This document shows, piece after piece, positions 1 through 6,969 of a DNA stretch of 8,916 nt. The stretch spans positions 1 to 8,916 of the forward strand of contig JAUXXN010000265.1 of assembly GCA_030684755.1 (NCBI GenBank), given 5' to 3'. This DNA is from Hydrogenophaga sp. Lineage in GTDB: Bacteria > Pseudomonadota > Gammaproteobacteria > Burkholderiales > Burkholderiaceae_C. A program made the translations under genes and the position numbers. The stretch's first letter is position 1, and every line of letters begins with the position of its first letter. Below the pieces are notes generated by a model. That model saw only the letters and a list, made by a program, of their open reading frames with translations. It made no database searches and was not told the origin of the DNA.

Positions 1-1699
1 CAGCGAGATCGTCCAACTTGAACGCGGTCTTGCCTTCTCGCTGGAGCAGTTTCTCTACCGCTTCGCGCCCTCGTGCGACGGTTTCTTCCATTGCCTGTGC
101 GTTGAACCATGCGCGCACCTTGCTTTTGGCCCGGTGGCTGACGAGGTAGCCCAGGTCGGCATTGAGCCAGTCGCGTGAAGGACCACCCTCTTTGGCAGCG
201 TTGATTTCAACCGTTTGTCCGTTTTGCAGTGGTGTATTCAGAGACACCATGTTGCCATCCACTCGGGCACCTCGGCACCGGTGCCCTAGGCTGGTGTGTA
301 CGGTGTATGCAAAATCGACCGCCGTGGCGCCTTGGGGCAGTTCCACGATGGCTGCATCGGGGGTAAGCACATAAATACGGTCGTCAAACAAGCCCTGCCC
401 GGTGCCGCTCAAATCACGCTCCCAGGCCAGCAACTGGCGCAGCACAGCAATTTTTGCATCGTATTCAGAGCTGGCGGACACGCCAGCGTAGCCCTTGGCG
501 CCGGCCTCTTTGTAGGCCCAATGTGCAGCCACGCCGTGCTCAGCATGGTCGTGCATGGTCTGGGTACGGATCTGGATCTCAAACGCCCTTCCCTGCTGAT
601 CACGCACCACGGTGTGCAGCGACTGGTAACCGTTGGGTTTGGGTTTGGCAATGTAATCATCAAACTCTGCTGTGACAGGCGTGAACTGGGCGTGAACCCA
701 TGCAAGCACCGCGTAGCAGTCATCCCTGTGTGGAACCACCACCCGCAAAGCGCGGATGTCAAAAACCTTGTCGAAATCGAGCGACTTGCCACGCATCTTT
801 TTCACGATGCTGTAAATGTGTTTGGGTCGGCCCTGAACCGAGGCTTGGACTCCCTGGCGCAGCAAGTCCTGCTCAAGCTGCAGCCGCACCTGCTCCACAT
901 GCGTTTCGCGTTCGGCCCGCTTTTCATCCAGAAAGCGTGCCACTTGCTTGTAAGTCTGAGGCTCTAGAAAACGGAAAGCCAAATCTTCCATTTCCCACTT
1001 GATCTGCCAAATACCGAGACGGTTGGCCAACGGCGCAAACACGTGCAAGGATTCGCTGGCCATGGCATGCCCCGGATCGCCCTTGCTGGCCGCAAAGTAA
1101 CGCAGCGTTTGCAAGCGGGAAGCCAAACGCAGCATGACAACGCGCATGTCCCGCGAAAATGCGAGCAGCATCTTGCGAACATTCTCAGTCTGGTTGGCCG
1201 CCAATTCAGACACGGGGATTTTGCCGGGAGACAACAAGGGCAAGGCTTGGTCTTGTGCAGACTGGCGCTCTTCCTCCTTCTTGGCCAGTACTTGTGCCGT
1301 TTTTATCCGTGCCTGTCGCTGCAACTGCAACAGCTTGGTGGTCTCCACGGCGAGCGCGGCGAAATTGTCACCAAAGGCTTTGGCAATCACGTCGTGGGGC
1401 CGGTTCAAATGCTGGCAGGCGTAAACCAGATAGGCTGCGGCCTGCATGGCTTCAGAGCCGCCAATATCGTTCAAGATGGCAGCCACAGCGTCGGCATGAG
1501 CCAAAATATTTTCCCCCGTGTCAAGCTGCTCAGAGGACAGCAAGGGCTCGGCAAAAGCGCGAGCGCGAGCAAGCGCTTGCGCTTGGTGCGGCAAGCTGTC
1601 AGAGGTGGCGGCCACAATAGCAGATGGCATCGTTGGTTGACCCGATGGCGCTGTAGGGGCAGGCACCGTGTCCGGTGCAGAGGCAGAAGAGAGCTTCAT
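1..1699 (-). CDS. relA: RelA, GTP pyrophosphokinase ((p)ppGpp synthetase), C-terminus cut by window edge
   Basis: RelA transfers pyrophosphate from ATP to GTP or GDP to make the stringent-response alarmone, normally on stalled ribosomes. The window shows the first 566 residues; family members are about 740 long, so the end of the regulatory half (including the ACT domain) lies off the left edge. Residues about 60-200 are the HD hydrolase fold. One His survives (H68, in GENILAHADAVAAIL), but the second motif, normally LHDVVEDT, reads LVYACQHL at 91-98, so hydrolysis is probably lost. The synthetase domain runs about 285-400, with RPKHIYSIVKKM, DIRALRVVV, EFDD at 345-348, NGYQSLHT and EIQIRT. 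EFDD is the EXDD signature of synthetase-only enzymes; bifunctional SpoT/Rel carry RXKD. TGS follows at about 440-505 (DFAYTVHTSLGHRCRGA). The ATG at 1699 has no good Shine-Dalgarno and lies 21 nt after the hydrolase stop, so coupled translation is plausible; an in-frame stop at 1721-1723 limits upstream starts. Confidence 0.95.
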   Translation of the reverse strand, partial: MKLSSASAPDTVPAPTAPSGQPTMPSAIVAATSDSLPHQAQALARARAFAEPLLSSEQLDTGENILAHADAVAAILNDIGGSEAMQAAAYLVYACQHLNRPHDVIAKAFGDNFAALAVETTKLLQLQRQARIKTAQVLAKKEEERQSAQDQALPLLSPGKIPVSELAANQTENVRKMLLAFSRDMRVVMLRLASRLQTLRYFAASKGDPGHAMASESLHVFAPLANRLGIWQIKWEMEDLAFRFLEPQTYKQVARFLDEKRAERETHVEQVRLQLEQDLLRQGVQASVQGRPKHIYSIVKKMRGKSLDFDKVFDIRALRVVVPHRDDCYAVLAWVHAQFTPVTAEFDDYIAKPKPNGYQSLHTVVRDQQGRAFEIQIRTQTMHDHAEHGVAAHWAYKEAGAKGYAGVSASSEYDAKIAVLRQLLAWERDLSGTGQGLFDDRIYVLTPDAAIVELPQGATAVDFAYTVHTSLGHRCRGARVDGNMVSLNTPLQNGQTVEINAAKEGGPSRDWLNADLGYLVSHRAKSKVRAWFNAQAMEETVARGREAVEKLLQREGKTAFKLDDLA

Positions 1700-1720
1700 G
1701 GACAGTGACAAGACACCCGG

Positions 1721-2644
1721 TCAGGGTGCTTCCAAAAATGCTTGAACGGCGGCGATCTGGTCTGCGGCGACCAGGGTTGGAGCGTGACCCACATGTGCAA
1801 ATTCGATGCAATGGGCGCGCGGCCCCCGACCGGCCATCTGGGTGGCGGTGTCGCGGGTGAGCAGATCGGATTCCGCACCACGCAACAGCAGTACGGGTGC
1901 GGTGATGGCGTCAAAAAGCGCCCACAAGGCCGCCTCACCTTCACGCACGATTTTGCGGGCAGTGGCTTCGTCGGCCATGTCGATCAGGGTCCTGAAAGGA
2001 ACGGCAATAGCAGGGTCGTAGTGCAAGCACCAGCGCCCATCACGCACACGAAGCATAGGCCGCGACAACGCAAGCCATTGTTCGGGCGTGTGCGGACCAA
2101 AACCCGAGGAAATGGAGGCAAGGTAATCTACTGCGTCTCGCTCGCTGGCGAACGAGGGGGCTAGCCCGAGGTACGAACCAATGCGTTGCAGAGCTTCCCA
2201 CTGGATCACGGGGCCCACATCGTTCAGCACCAAGCGGCGCAGGCCAAGGGCGGGTTGTGCCGCCAAGGCCATCCCAATGAGCCCGCCCATGCTGGTGCCG
2301 ACCCAATCAATCATTGCATCCGGTCGGTCGGCACGGACCTTGAGAACCAGCGCGGCGAGATCGGCGGCATAGGTCCCAACATGGTAGGCGGCGGGGTCAG
2401 CCAACCAGTCACTTTCGCCCCGGCCAGCCACGTCCACGGCCAGCACACGGGCCTGCGACCGAAGGACTTGGGCCAACGCGTCAAAATCACGACCTTGTCG
2501 CGAGAGACCGTGTACACAAACAACCACCCGGCGACCGACTGCACCAGGTTGTGCGGGCCATTCCCAGTAGGCTATTCGACGTTGGCCGCCGTGGTGTGCG
2601 GTGGGTCCGCTTACGGCAAGATGGTGGCATAGAGGCTGCTGCAT
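1721..2644 (-). CDS. Alpha/beta fold hydrolase
   Basis: This 307-residue cytoplasmic protein belongs to the alpha/beta hydrolase superfamily; the substrate cannot be read from sequence. The expected elements appear in order: an oxyanion loop HG at 45-46 (VVCVHGLSRQGRDF), the strand VLAVDVAGRGESD at 68-79, a nucleophile elbow GTSMGG with Ser118, a cap region about 145-240, a candidate acid Asp260 in RGAESDLL, and a catalytic His287 in HVGHAPTL. The full triad suggests an active enzyme, perhaps an esterase or C-C bond hydrolase; other activities of the fold cannot be excluded. The ATG at 2644 is supported by an AAGGA ribosome site 7 nt upstream. No signal peptide is seen. It lies directly upstream of relA with a 21-nt gap and probably forms an operon with it, and it is divergent from bdhA. 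A link to polyhydroxybutyrate metabolism through the neighbouring bdhA is only speculation. Confidence 0.9.
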   Translation of the reverse strand: MQQPLCHHLAVSGPTAHHGGQRRIAYWEWPAQPGAVGRRVVVCVHGLSRQGRDFDALAQVLRSQARVLAVDVAGRGESDWLADPAAYHVGTYAADLAALVLKVRADRPDAMIDWVGTSMGGLIGMALAAQPALGLRRLVLNDVGPVIQWEALQRIGSYLGLAPSFASERDAVDYLASISSGFGPHTPEQWLALSRPMLRVRDGRWCLHYDPAIAVPFRTLIDMADEATARKIVREGEAALWALFDAITAPVLLLRGAESDLLTRDTATQMAGRGPRAHCIEFAHVGHAPTLVAADQIAAVQAFLEAP

Positions 2645-2651
2645 GGATCGA

Positions 2652-2656
2652 TCCTT
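2652..2656 (-). promoter_or_regulatory. Strong ribosome binding site of the alpha/beta hydrolase gene
   Basis: On the minus strand the sequence reads AAGGA, seven bases before the ATG at 2644. This is the best Shine-Dalgarno match in the window and decides the start of the hydrolase gene. Confidence 0.75.
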
Positions 2657-2710
2657 CCCCGGGCTCCGTGATAATGCTTTGAATGTCTTTCAACCTATCG
2701 TAATTGAACT

Positions 2711-2714
2711 GGAG
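2711..2714 (+). promoter_or_regulatory. Ribosome binding site of bdhA
   Basis: GGAG stands 8 nt before the ATG at 2723 and fixes the bdhA start. The promoter must lie in the 78-bp gap shared with the divergent hydrolase gene. A TTGAAT at 2679-2684 could be a -35 element, but no convincing -10 follows at normal spacing. Confidence 0.65.
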
Positions 2715-2722
2715 CTCTCGCC

Positions 2723-3493
2723 ATGCTTGCAAACAAAACGGCCCTCGTCACCGGCTCTACCAGCGGTATCGGACTGGGTATTGCCAAGGCGCTGGCACGC
2801 CAAGGCGCCAACATTGTTCTGAATGGTTTTGGGGACGTGGAAGGCCCCAAAGCCGAGATTGCAGCCTTGGGCGCCAAAGTGGCTTACCACGGCGCAGACA
2901 TGAGCAGACCCGACGAGATTGAGGCCATGATGGCCTTCGCTGCCGCCGAATTCGGTCGGGTCGATATTCTGGTGAACAACGCGGGCATTCAGCATGTTGC
3001 TCGCATTGAAGACTTCCCAGTGGCCCGTTGGGATGCCATCATCGCCATCAACCTCACCAGCGCCTTTCACGCCACACGCCTTGCGCTTCCCGCCATGCAA
3101 TCGGCCAATTGGGGCCGCATCATCAACGTCGCCTCGGTGCATGGTTTGGTGGGTTCGGCTGAAAAGTCTGCCTACGTAGCCGCCAAGCATGGCGTGGTGG
3201 GATTGACCAAGGTCACCGCGCTGGAAAACGCCACCACGGGCGTGACCTGCAACGCGATTTGCCCCGGCTGGGTGCTGACGCCGCTGGTGCAAAAACAGGT
3301 GGACGCCAAAGCAGCCGCGCTGGGGTTGTCAATCGACGAAGCCAAGAACCTGTTGCTGGGGGAAAAAGAGCCTTCTATGCAATTCACCACGCCAGAGGAG
3401 TTAGGCGAACTGGCGGTGTTCTTTTGCTCGCCCGCCGGCGCCAATGTGCGCGGAGTGGCCTGGAACATGGACGGCGGTTGGGTTGCGCAATAA
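2723..3493 (+). CDS. bdhA: 3-hydroxybutyrate dehydrogenase (short-chain dehydrogenase)
   Basis: This enzyme oxidises (R)-3-hydroxybutyrate to acetoacetate with NAD+, a cytoplasmic step in the use of polyhydroxybutyrate or ketone bodies. The 256-residue length is typical of the family. The Rossmann cofactor motif TGSTSGIG is at 10-17, NNAG at 85-88, and the catalytic Ser138, Tyr151 and Lys155 fit the short-chain dehydrogenase pattern. Substrate-pocket residues known from Pseudomonas 3-hydroxybutyrate dehydrogenases (Gln94, His144, Lys152, Gln196) appear to match Gln90, His140, Lys148 and Gln192 here, which separates it from generic relatives such as FabG. The C-terminus (WNMDGGWVAQ) also fits the family. 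The gene has its own ribosome site and ends 20 nt before a strong terminator, so it is probably monocistronic. Confidence 0.93.
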   Translation: MLANKTALVTGSTSGIGLGIAKALARQGANIVLNGFGDVEGPKAEIAALGAKVAYHGADMSRPDEIEAMMAFAAAEFGRVDILVNNAGIQHVARIEDFPVARWDAIIAINLTSAFHATRLALPAMQSANWGRIINVASVHGLVGSAEKSAYVAAKHGVVGLTKVTALENATTGVTCNAICPGWVLTPLVQKQVDAKAAALGLSIDEAKNLLLGEKEPSMQFTTPEELGELAVFFCSPAGANVRGVAWNMDGGWVAQ

Positions 3494-3512
3494 GCAGGCC
3501 CGCACGTATAAC

Positions 3513-3537
3513 AAAATGCCCGCTCAGCGGGCTTTTT
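3513..3537. terminator. Rho-independent terminator, probably bidirectional
   Basis: A six-base-pair GC stem (GCCCGC at 3518-3523 with GCGGGC at 3527-3532) has a TCA loop, a T-run at 3533-3537 and an A-run at 3513-3516 on the other side. It lies between the stop of bdhA and the stop of the convergent SIMPL gene, so it can end transcripts from both directions. Confidence 0.85.
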
Positions 3538-3570
3538 ACTTTTCCGTCGGGCCGTTGCACCCAGACTGGT

Positions 3571-4299
3571 TCAGCGCAACTGAATGGTTCCTGAAATGGT
3601 CACATTCACCGTACTTTTACCGGCCTCCACCGCGATGGGTGCGTCCGACATGGCCGCCTTGGCTTCCATGGCCATCACCCGAGGCCGCACGTAACCACCG
3701 CCTTGATCGGCAGAGCTCACGGAAATTTCGCGCAGCGAATACGCACCGAATCCAAACCCTTTTGCAATTTCGCTGGCACGCAGCTTGAAGCGCTCCATGG
3801 CCATGGCCTGCACGTCGGACTCCAGCGCCAACTGGGCTTCACGAGACAGGCTAAAACCAACGTTGCCCATGGTCAAGGTCTGGATCTTGCCAGCGGTGGC
3901 ACTGATTCGGGCGAAGTCCCGCCCCTCCAGAACCAGCTCGGTGCTCCCCTGCCAACCGTTGATCTTGCCGTTGCTGCTGTATCGGGGATACAGGCTGAAC
4001 TGACCGGTGCGCACATTGAGTTGCTGTGGCAGCGCGGAGGTCTTGGCCACCGCCAGCGCTGCATCCAGCGCAACTTTCAACTGGTTTTGAACGGTCACGG
4101 CGTCGGGACCTTCTTTGGTTGTGTTCAGGCTCATGGACAACCAGTCCTGCTGAACCTCTTTGAAACCACTGGCAGACAACTGCACCACGTTGGTCGGCGG
4201 TGGTGTAGGTTGCGCATGAGCCGCAGCGGCTGGGCCCAACAAGGCCAAGGCAAAAACCGATCGTTGGGCAAAAGACAGCGTATTGAGGCGGAGTGTCAT
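3571..4299 (-). CDS. SIMPL domain (DUF541) periplasmic protein
   Basis: This 242-residue protein begins with a signal peptide: a basic N-terminus, a hydrophobic stretch at about 14-27 and a likely cleavage after AHA at residue 29. The mature part fits the SIMPL/DUF541 family (E. coli YggE, Brucella BP26/OMP28): an N-terminal strand VVQLSASGFKEVQQDWLSMSL, a central SLYPRYSSNGKINGWQGSTELVLEGRD, and a C-terminal ISGTIQ strand. Family members are periplasmic or membrane-associated and have been linked to oxidative or envelope stress, but the molecular function is unknown. The gene starts 9 nt after the stop of the small exported protein gene, with no strong ribosome site of its own, so the two are probably co-transcribed and translationally coupled. 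It converges on bdhA across a bidirectional terminator. Confidence 0.88.
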   Translation of the reverse strand: MTLRLNTLSFAQRSVFALALLGPAAAAHAQPTPPPTNVVQLSASGFKEVQQDWLSMSLNTTKEGPDAVTVQNQLKVALDAALAVAKTSALPQQLNVRTGQFSLYPRYSSNGKINGWQGSTELVLEGRDFARISATAGKIQTLTMGNVGFSLSREAQLALESDVQAMAMERFKLRASEIAKGFGFGAYSLREISVSSADQGGGYVRPRVMAMEAKAAMSDAPIAVEAGKSTVNVTISGTIQLR

Positions 4300-4308
4300 A
4301 GGTTTAGA

Positions 4309-4599
4309 TTATTTTTTGGGGTTGGATTGAACAGATTGGCTTCGGAGTTGCTCGCGCATGCGTTGGCGCTCCTCCGGAGAAAGCTGGTACGGCTTCAGAG
4401 CACCATCCACACGGTCAACGGGTTGACGCAGCACCTCGCGCAGCGGCTGAGGGTTTAGGCGCTCACCATCGACAATGACTGCGGGGGCCGCCACCGCTGA
4501 TGCGTCCAAGGGTTCGCGCAATTTGTGGAGGTCTGCGCTTGTGGCAACGGCCGGACCCAGCATCAAATAAAGAATAGTGGCCGTCTTATTTATCTTCAT
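4309..4599 (-). CDS. Small exported protein of unknown function
   Basis: I do not recognise this 96-residue protein. It starts with a probable signal peptide (MKINKTATILYLMLGPAVAT, likely cut after ATSA at residue 22). The mature part is about 74 residues, with an Ala/Pro-rich linker, the segment VIVDGERLNPQPLREVLRQ at about 41-59, and a charged helical tail, YQLSPEERQRMREQLRSQS, at about 71-89. That tail resembles helices seen in small periplasmic proteins with SPEER-type motifs, but this is not a family assignment. There is no lipobox and no Cys. The reading frame is open as far as an ATG at 4716, but the longer start would add 39 residues before the signal peptide and run through the control region of ompR, so the ATG at 4599 is preferred. 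It heads a two-gene unit with the SIMPL gene and is divergent from ompR. Confidence 0.72.
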   Translation of the reverse strand: MKINKTATILYLMLGPAVATSADLHKLREPLDASAVAAPAVIVDGERLNPQPLREVLRQPVDRVDGALKPYQLSPEERQRMREQLRSQSVQSNPKK

Positions 4600-4766
4600 G
4601 GTCTGCTCGTGTTGTTGCATTAACGCATTGTGTTGTGTGCACTGTGTGAAGATGCACAACCCCGGCAGCAACATCTGTAACAGCATGTTAGAAAAATAAA
4701 AAACGTTTGTTGACAACCACTTGGCGCTGCCACAATCGCATTTGTTACATTTTAAGAGTGGTTGCT
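4600..4766. promoter_or_regulatory. Shared divergent control region between the exported-protein gene and ompR
   Basis: This 167-bp gap is more A+T-rich than its surroundings and must hold promoters for both directions. It contains TTGACA at 4710-4715, the motif TGTAACA at 4676-4682 and its inverse TGTTACA at 4743-4749, and a weak inverted repeat (GTTGTG at 4632-4637 with CACAAC at 4655-4660). No RNA gene or further ORF with a ribosome site is seen here. Confidence 0.55.
4710..4736 (+). promoter_or_regulatory. Candidate sigma-70 promoter of ompR
   Basis: A perfect -35 TTGACA at 4710-4715 is followed after 15 bp by CACAAT (four of six matches to TATAAT) at 4731-4736. The spacing is shorter than ideal. 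Transcription would start near 4743, giving a leader of about 25 nt that includes the AAGAG ribosome site at 4754-4758. An alternative -10, TTACAT at 4745-4750, would leave almost no leader. Confidence 0.35.
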
Positions 4767-5498
4767 ATGTCACAAACCCATACCCGCATCAACAAGATTC
4801 TGGTTGTCGATGACGACGTCCGTATCAGAGACCTGCTGCGTCGATACCTGGTGCAAGAGAATTTTGAGGTGATGCTGGCTGAAGATGGCAAGGCACTGAA
4901 CCGGGTGCTGCAGCGCGATACAGTTGACCTGATCGTTCTGGACCTGATGATGCCTGGCGAAGACGGTCTGTCCATTTGCCGACGTTTGCGAGCCAACGGT
5001 GACCGTACGCCCATCATTATGTTGACCGCCAAAAGTGAGGATGTGGACCGCATCGTGGGCCTGGAGGTGGGCGCAGATGACTACCTGGGTAAGCCCTTCA
5101 ACCCACGCGAGTTGTTGGCCCGTATTCACGCAGTTCTGCGTCGCCGCCCACCCACCGAAGTGCCTGGGGCTCCATCGCAAGACCAGGAAATCGTGAAATT
5201 TGGCCCGTTTGAATTTGACCTGGGTCTGCGGATTTTGCGAAAAGACAGCACAGACTTGCCGCTGACCACGGGTGAGTTTGCCATGCTCAAAGCCTTGGTG
5301 CGCCACCCACGTCAGCCGCTTTCGCGTGAGAAGCTGGCCCAGTTGGCGCGAGGACGTGAATTTGAACCGTTTGACCGCAGCCTGGACGTACAGGTGTCTC
5401 GCCTGCGCAAACTGATTGAAGAAGACGCGACCACACCGCGCTACCTGCAAACGGTATGGGGCGTGGGCTATGTGTTTGTGCCGGATGGTAATACATGA
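4767..5498 (+). CDS. ompR: OmpR-family response regulator
   Basis: OmpR is the DNA-binding partner of EnvZ and controls porin and envelope genes in many Gram-negative bacteria. This protein has 243 residues. The receiver domain (about 9-125) shows acidic pocket residues Asp15 and Asp16, phosphoacceptor Asp59 in VLDLMMPGEDG, Thr87 in IIMLTAKSED and Lys109 in LGKPFNPRELLARI. The winged-helix domain (about 140-238) ends in YLQTVWGVGYVFVPDG, the OmpR-type ending; SICRRLR and LARGREFEPFDRSLDVQ also match OmpR closely. The related Bordetella RisA is an equally fair name. The frame is open upstream to an ATG at 4707, but that start would overlap the TTGACA promoter element, whereas the ATG at 4767 has AAGAG 8 nt upstream and gives the normal family N-terminus. 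envZ follows 54 nt downstream. Confidence 0.93.
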   Translation: MSQTHTRINKILVVDDDVRIRDLLRRYLVQENFEVMLAEDGKALNRVLQRDTVDLIVLDLMMPGEDGLSICRRLRANGDRTPIIMLTAKSEDVDRIVGLEVGADDYLGKPFNPRELLARIHAVLRRRPPTEVPGAPSQDQEIVKFGPFEFDLGLRILRKDSTDLPLTTGEFAMLKALVRHPRQPLSREKLAQLARGREFEPFDRSLDVQVSRLRKLIEEDATTPRYLQTVWGVGYVFVPDGNT

Positions 5499-5552
5499 AG
5501 ATAAACGGGGAAATCGCTGAAAAATGGTTGCGAAAGCCCTGAGAAACACCCG

Positions 5553-6956
5553 ATGTCCGACGAATCACGCATTCCCTTTGAAACCCAACCAATGGCGCTG
5601 GAAACGGCCCCGGCGCCTCTGGAGATTCGACCACAGCGGGGCCTAAGCCTTTTCTGGCGAACTTTTTTCTTTCTGGCGTTGCTGCTGGTCGGCTGCGTTG
5701 TTGCTTGGCTTCAGACGTTTCGAGCGCTGGAGTACGAGCCGCGGGCGCTACAAAGTGCTCAGCAATTGGCCTCGCTGGTCAACCTGAGCCGTGCCGCACT
5801 GGTGCATTCCGACTCGATTGCCCGGGTCTCTCTTATCAAAACTTTGGCCGACGTAGAAGACTTGCGTATCGCACCCCGGGAGCCCGGTGATGCCTACCGT
5901 CTGAACAACTTGGACTCATTGAACCGCAATGTGAGCGAACGGCTGCAGCTTCGGTTGGGCAGCGATACGGTGGTGGCACGTGAGGTGAATGGTGTTGTGG
6001 GCTTGTGGATTGGTTTTTCGATCGACGGCGATCCATATTGGCTACAGACCGATCCCTCGCGCATTGGTCCGGTCGCCGGTACCACTTGGCTGATCTGGCT
6101 TGGAACGGCAGCGCTTCTTTCGCTCGCAGGCGCGGCCCTGATCGCGCGGCTGCTCAACAACCCACTGAAAAAACTGTCCTTTGCCGCTAGCCGCGTGCGC
6201 GAAGGCGACTTCAGCGCCAGCCAGCTCAACGAGGCTGTGGCCACAAGCGAAATACGCGAGGTGAACATCGGCTTCAACCGCATGGCCCAACGCTTGAACA
6301 AAATCGAGCAGGACCGCGGCCTGATGCTTGCAGGTATTTCACACGATCTGCGCACACCCCTAGCACGCTTGCGGCTGGAAACAGAACTGAGTGTGAGCGA
6401 CCCGCAAGCACGAGAACACATGGCGGCCGACATTGAACAGGTCAACGCCATCATTGACAAATTTCTGGACTATGCGCGCCCAGGTCACCAGCAGCCTCAA
6501 AAGGTCAGTCTGAGCCAAGTGGTGAATGCAGCGGTGTTCGCCTTGGGATCAGACCCCCACGTGCGAATCACCACCAACATACCTACGAATACGACCGTGC
6601 TGGGCGATGCCGTTGAGTTGCAGCGCGTGTTTTCCAACCTGCTGGAAAACGCGCAGCGTTACGGCAAAAATCCTGAAACTGGCATCGTGAAAATTGAGAT
6701 TGCGGCCAAAGCCAAAGACGATAGCGTGCTCGTCAAGCTGCGCGACCATGGTCAGGGCGTCGCACCGGAGATTCTGGAGCAGTTGACACAACCTTTTTTC
6801 CGAGGCGATGTGTCCCGCAGCTCCGCCACCGGCACCGGCCTAGGGCTGGCCATTGTAGACAGGGCCATAGCCCGCATGGGAGGGCGGTTCGCTCTGGCCA
6901 ACAGCAGCACAGGTGGCCTGGCTGCCCACATGAAACTGGTCAAAGCCCCCAGCTGA
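5553..6956 (+). CDS. envZ: EnvZ/RisS-like sensor histidine kinase
   Basis: This inner-membrane sensor kinase should phosphorylate the adjacent OmpR. The protein has 467 residues: a cytoplasmic Pro-rich N-terminus (1-32), TM1 at about 33-54, a periplasmic sensor of about 120 residues (55-176), TM2 at about 177-199, a HAMP linker at about 200-252, and the dimerisation domain with phosphoacceptor His264 in AGISHDLRTPLARLRLETE, the EnvZ-type H-box. The ATP-binding domain has an N-box (Asn366 in NLLENAQRY), G1 (DHGQG at 398-402) and G2 (GTGLGL at 427-432), so all catalytic motifs are intact. The periplasmic domain resembles no small-ligand sensor I can name. The ATG at 5553 lacks a strong ribosome site, so translation may depend on reading from ompR. 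Its stop lies 13 bp from the convergent ispF stop, with no hairpin terminator between them. Confidence 0.92.
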   Translation: MSDESRIPFETQPMALETAPAPLEIRPQRGLSLFWRTFFFLALLLVGCVVAWLQTFRALEYEPRALQSAQQLASLVNLSRAALVHSDSIARVSLIKTLADVEDLRIAPREPGDAYRLNNLDSLNRNVSERLQLRLGSDTVVAREVNGVVGLWIGFSIDGDPYWLQTDPSRIGPVAGTTWLIWLGTAALLSLAGAALIARLLNNPLKKLSFAASRVREGDFSASQLNEAVATSEIREVNIGFNRMAQRLNKIEQDRGLMLAGISHDLRTPLARLRLETELSVSDPQAREHMAADIEQVNAIIDKFLDYARPGHQQPQKVSLSQVVNAAVFALGSDPHVRITTNIPTNTTVLGDAVELQRVFSNLLENAQRYGKNPETGIVKIEIAAKAKDDSVLVKLRDHGQGVAPEILEQLTQPFFRGDVSRSSATGTGLGLAIVDRAIARMGGRFALANSSTGGLAAHMKLVKAPS

Positions 6957-6969
6957 AGCAGCAATTGGA

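Noticed and set aside
296..1708. Long plus-strand open frames (223 and 221 codons) across relA
   Set aside because: They are antisense to continuous RelA coding sequence with all family motifs, and their translations resemble no protein family.
2690..3292. A 200-codon open frame on the minus strand across bdhA
   Set aside because: It lies wholly opposite a well-supported dehydrogenase gene, has no ribosome site and no recognisable domain; G+C-rich genes often leave antisense frames open.
3703..4458. A 251-codon plus-strand frame across the SIMPL gene and the small exported-protein gene
   Set aside because: It is antisense to two genes with signal peptides, and its translation lacks any domain or start signal.
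4632..4660. Inverted repeat GTTGTG/CACAAC with a long loop
   Set aside because: A six-base stem with a 17-nt loop in a low-complexity GT/CA-rich stretch is too weak to call as an operator or RNA structure.
4600..4766. Longer N-termini for OmpR (ATG at 4707) and for the small exported protein (ATG at 4716)
   Set aside because: Each would run through the promoter region of the other gene and add residues not typical of the family or placed before a signal peptide; the shorter starts fit better.
4770..5549. A 259-codon minus-strand frame opposite ompR
   Set aside because: It mirrors the ompR coding frame, which has every receiver and winged-helix motif.
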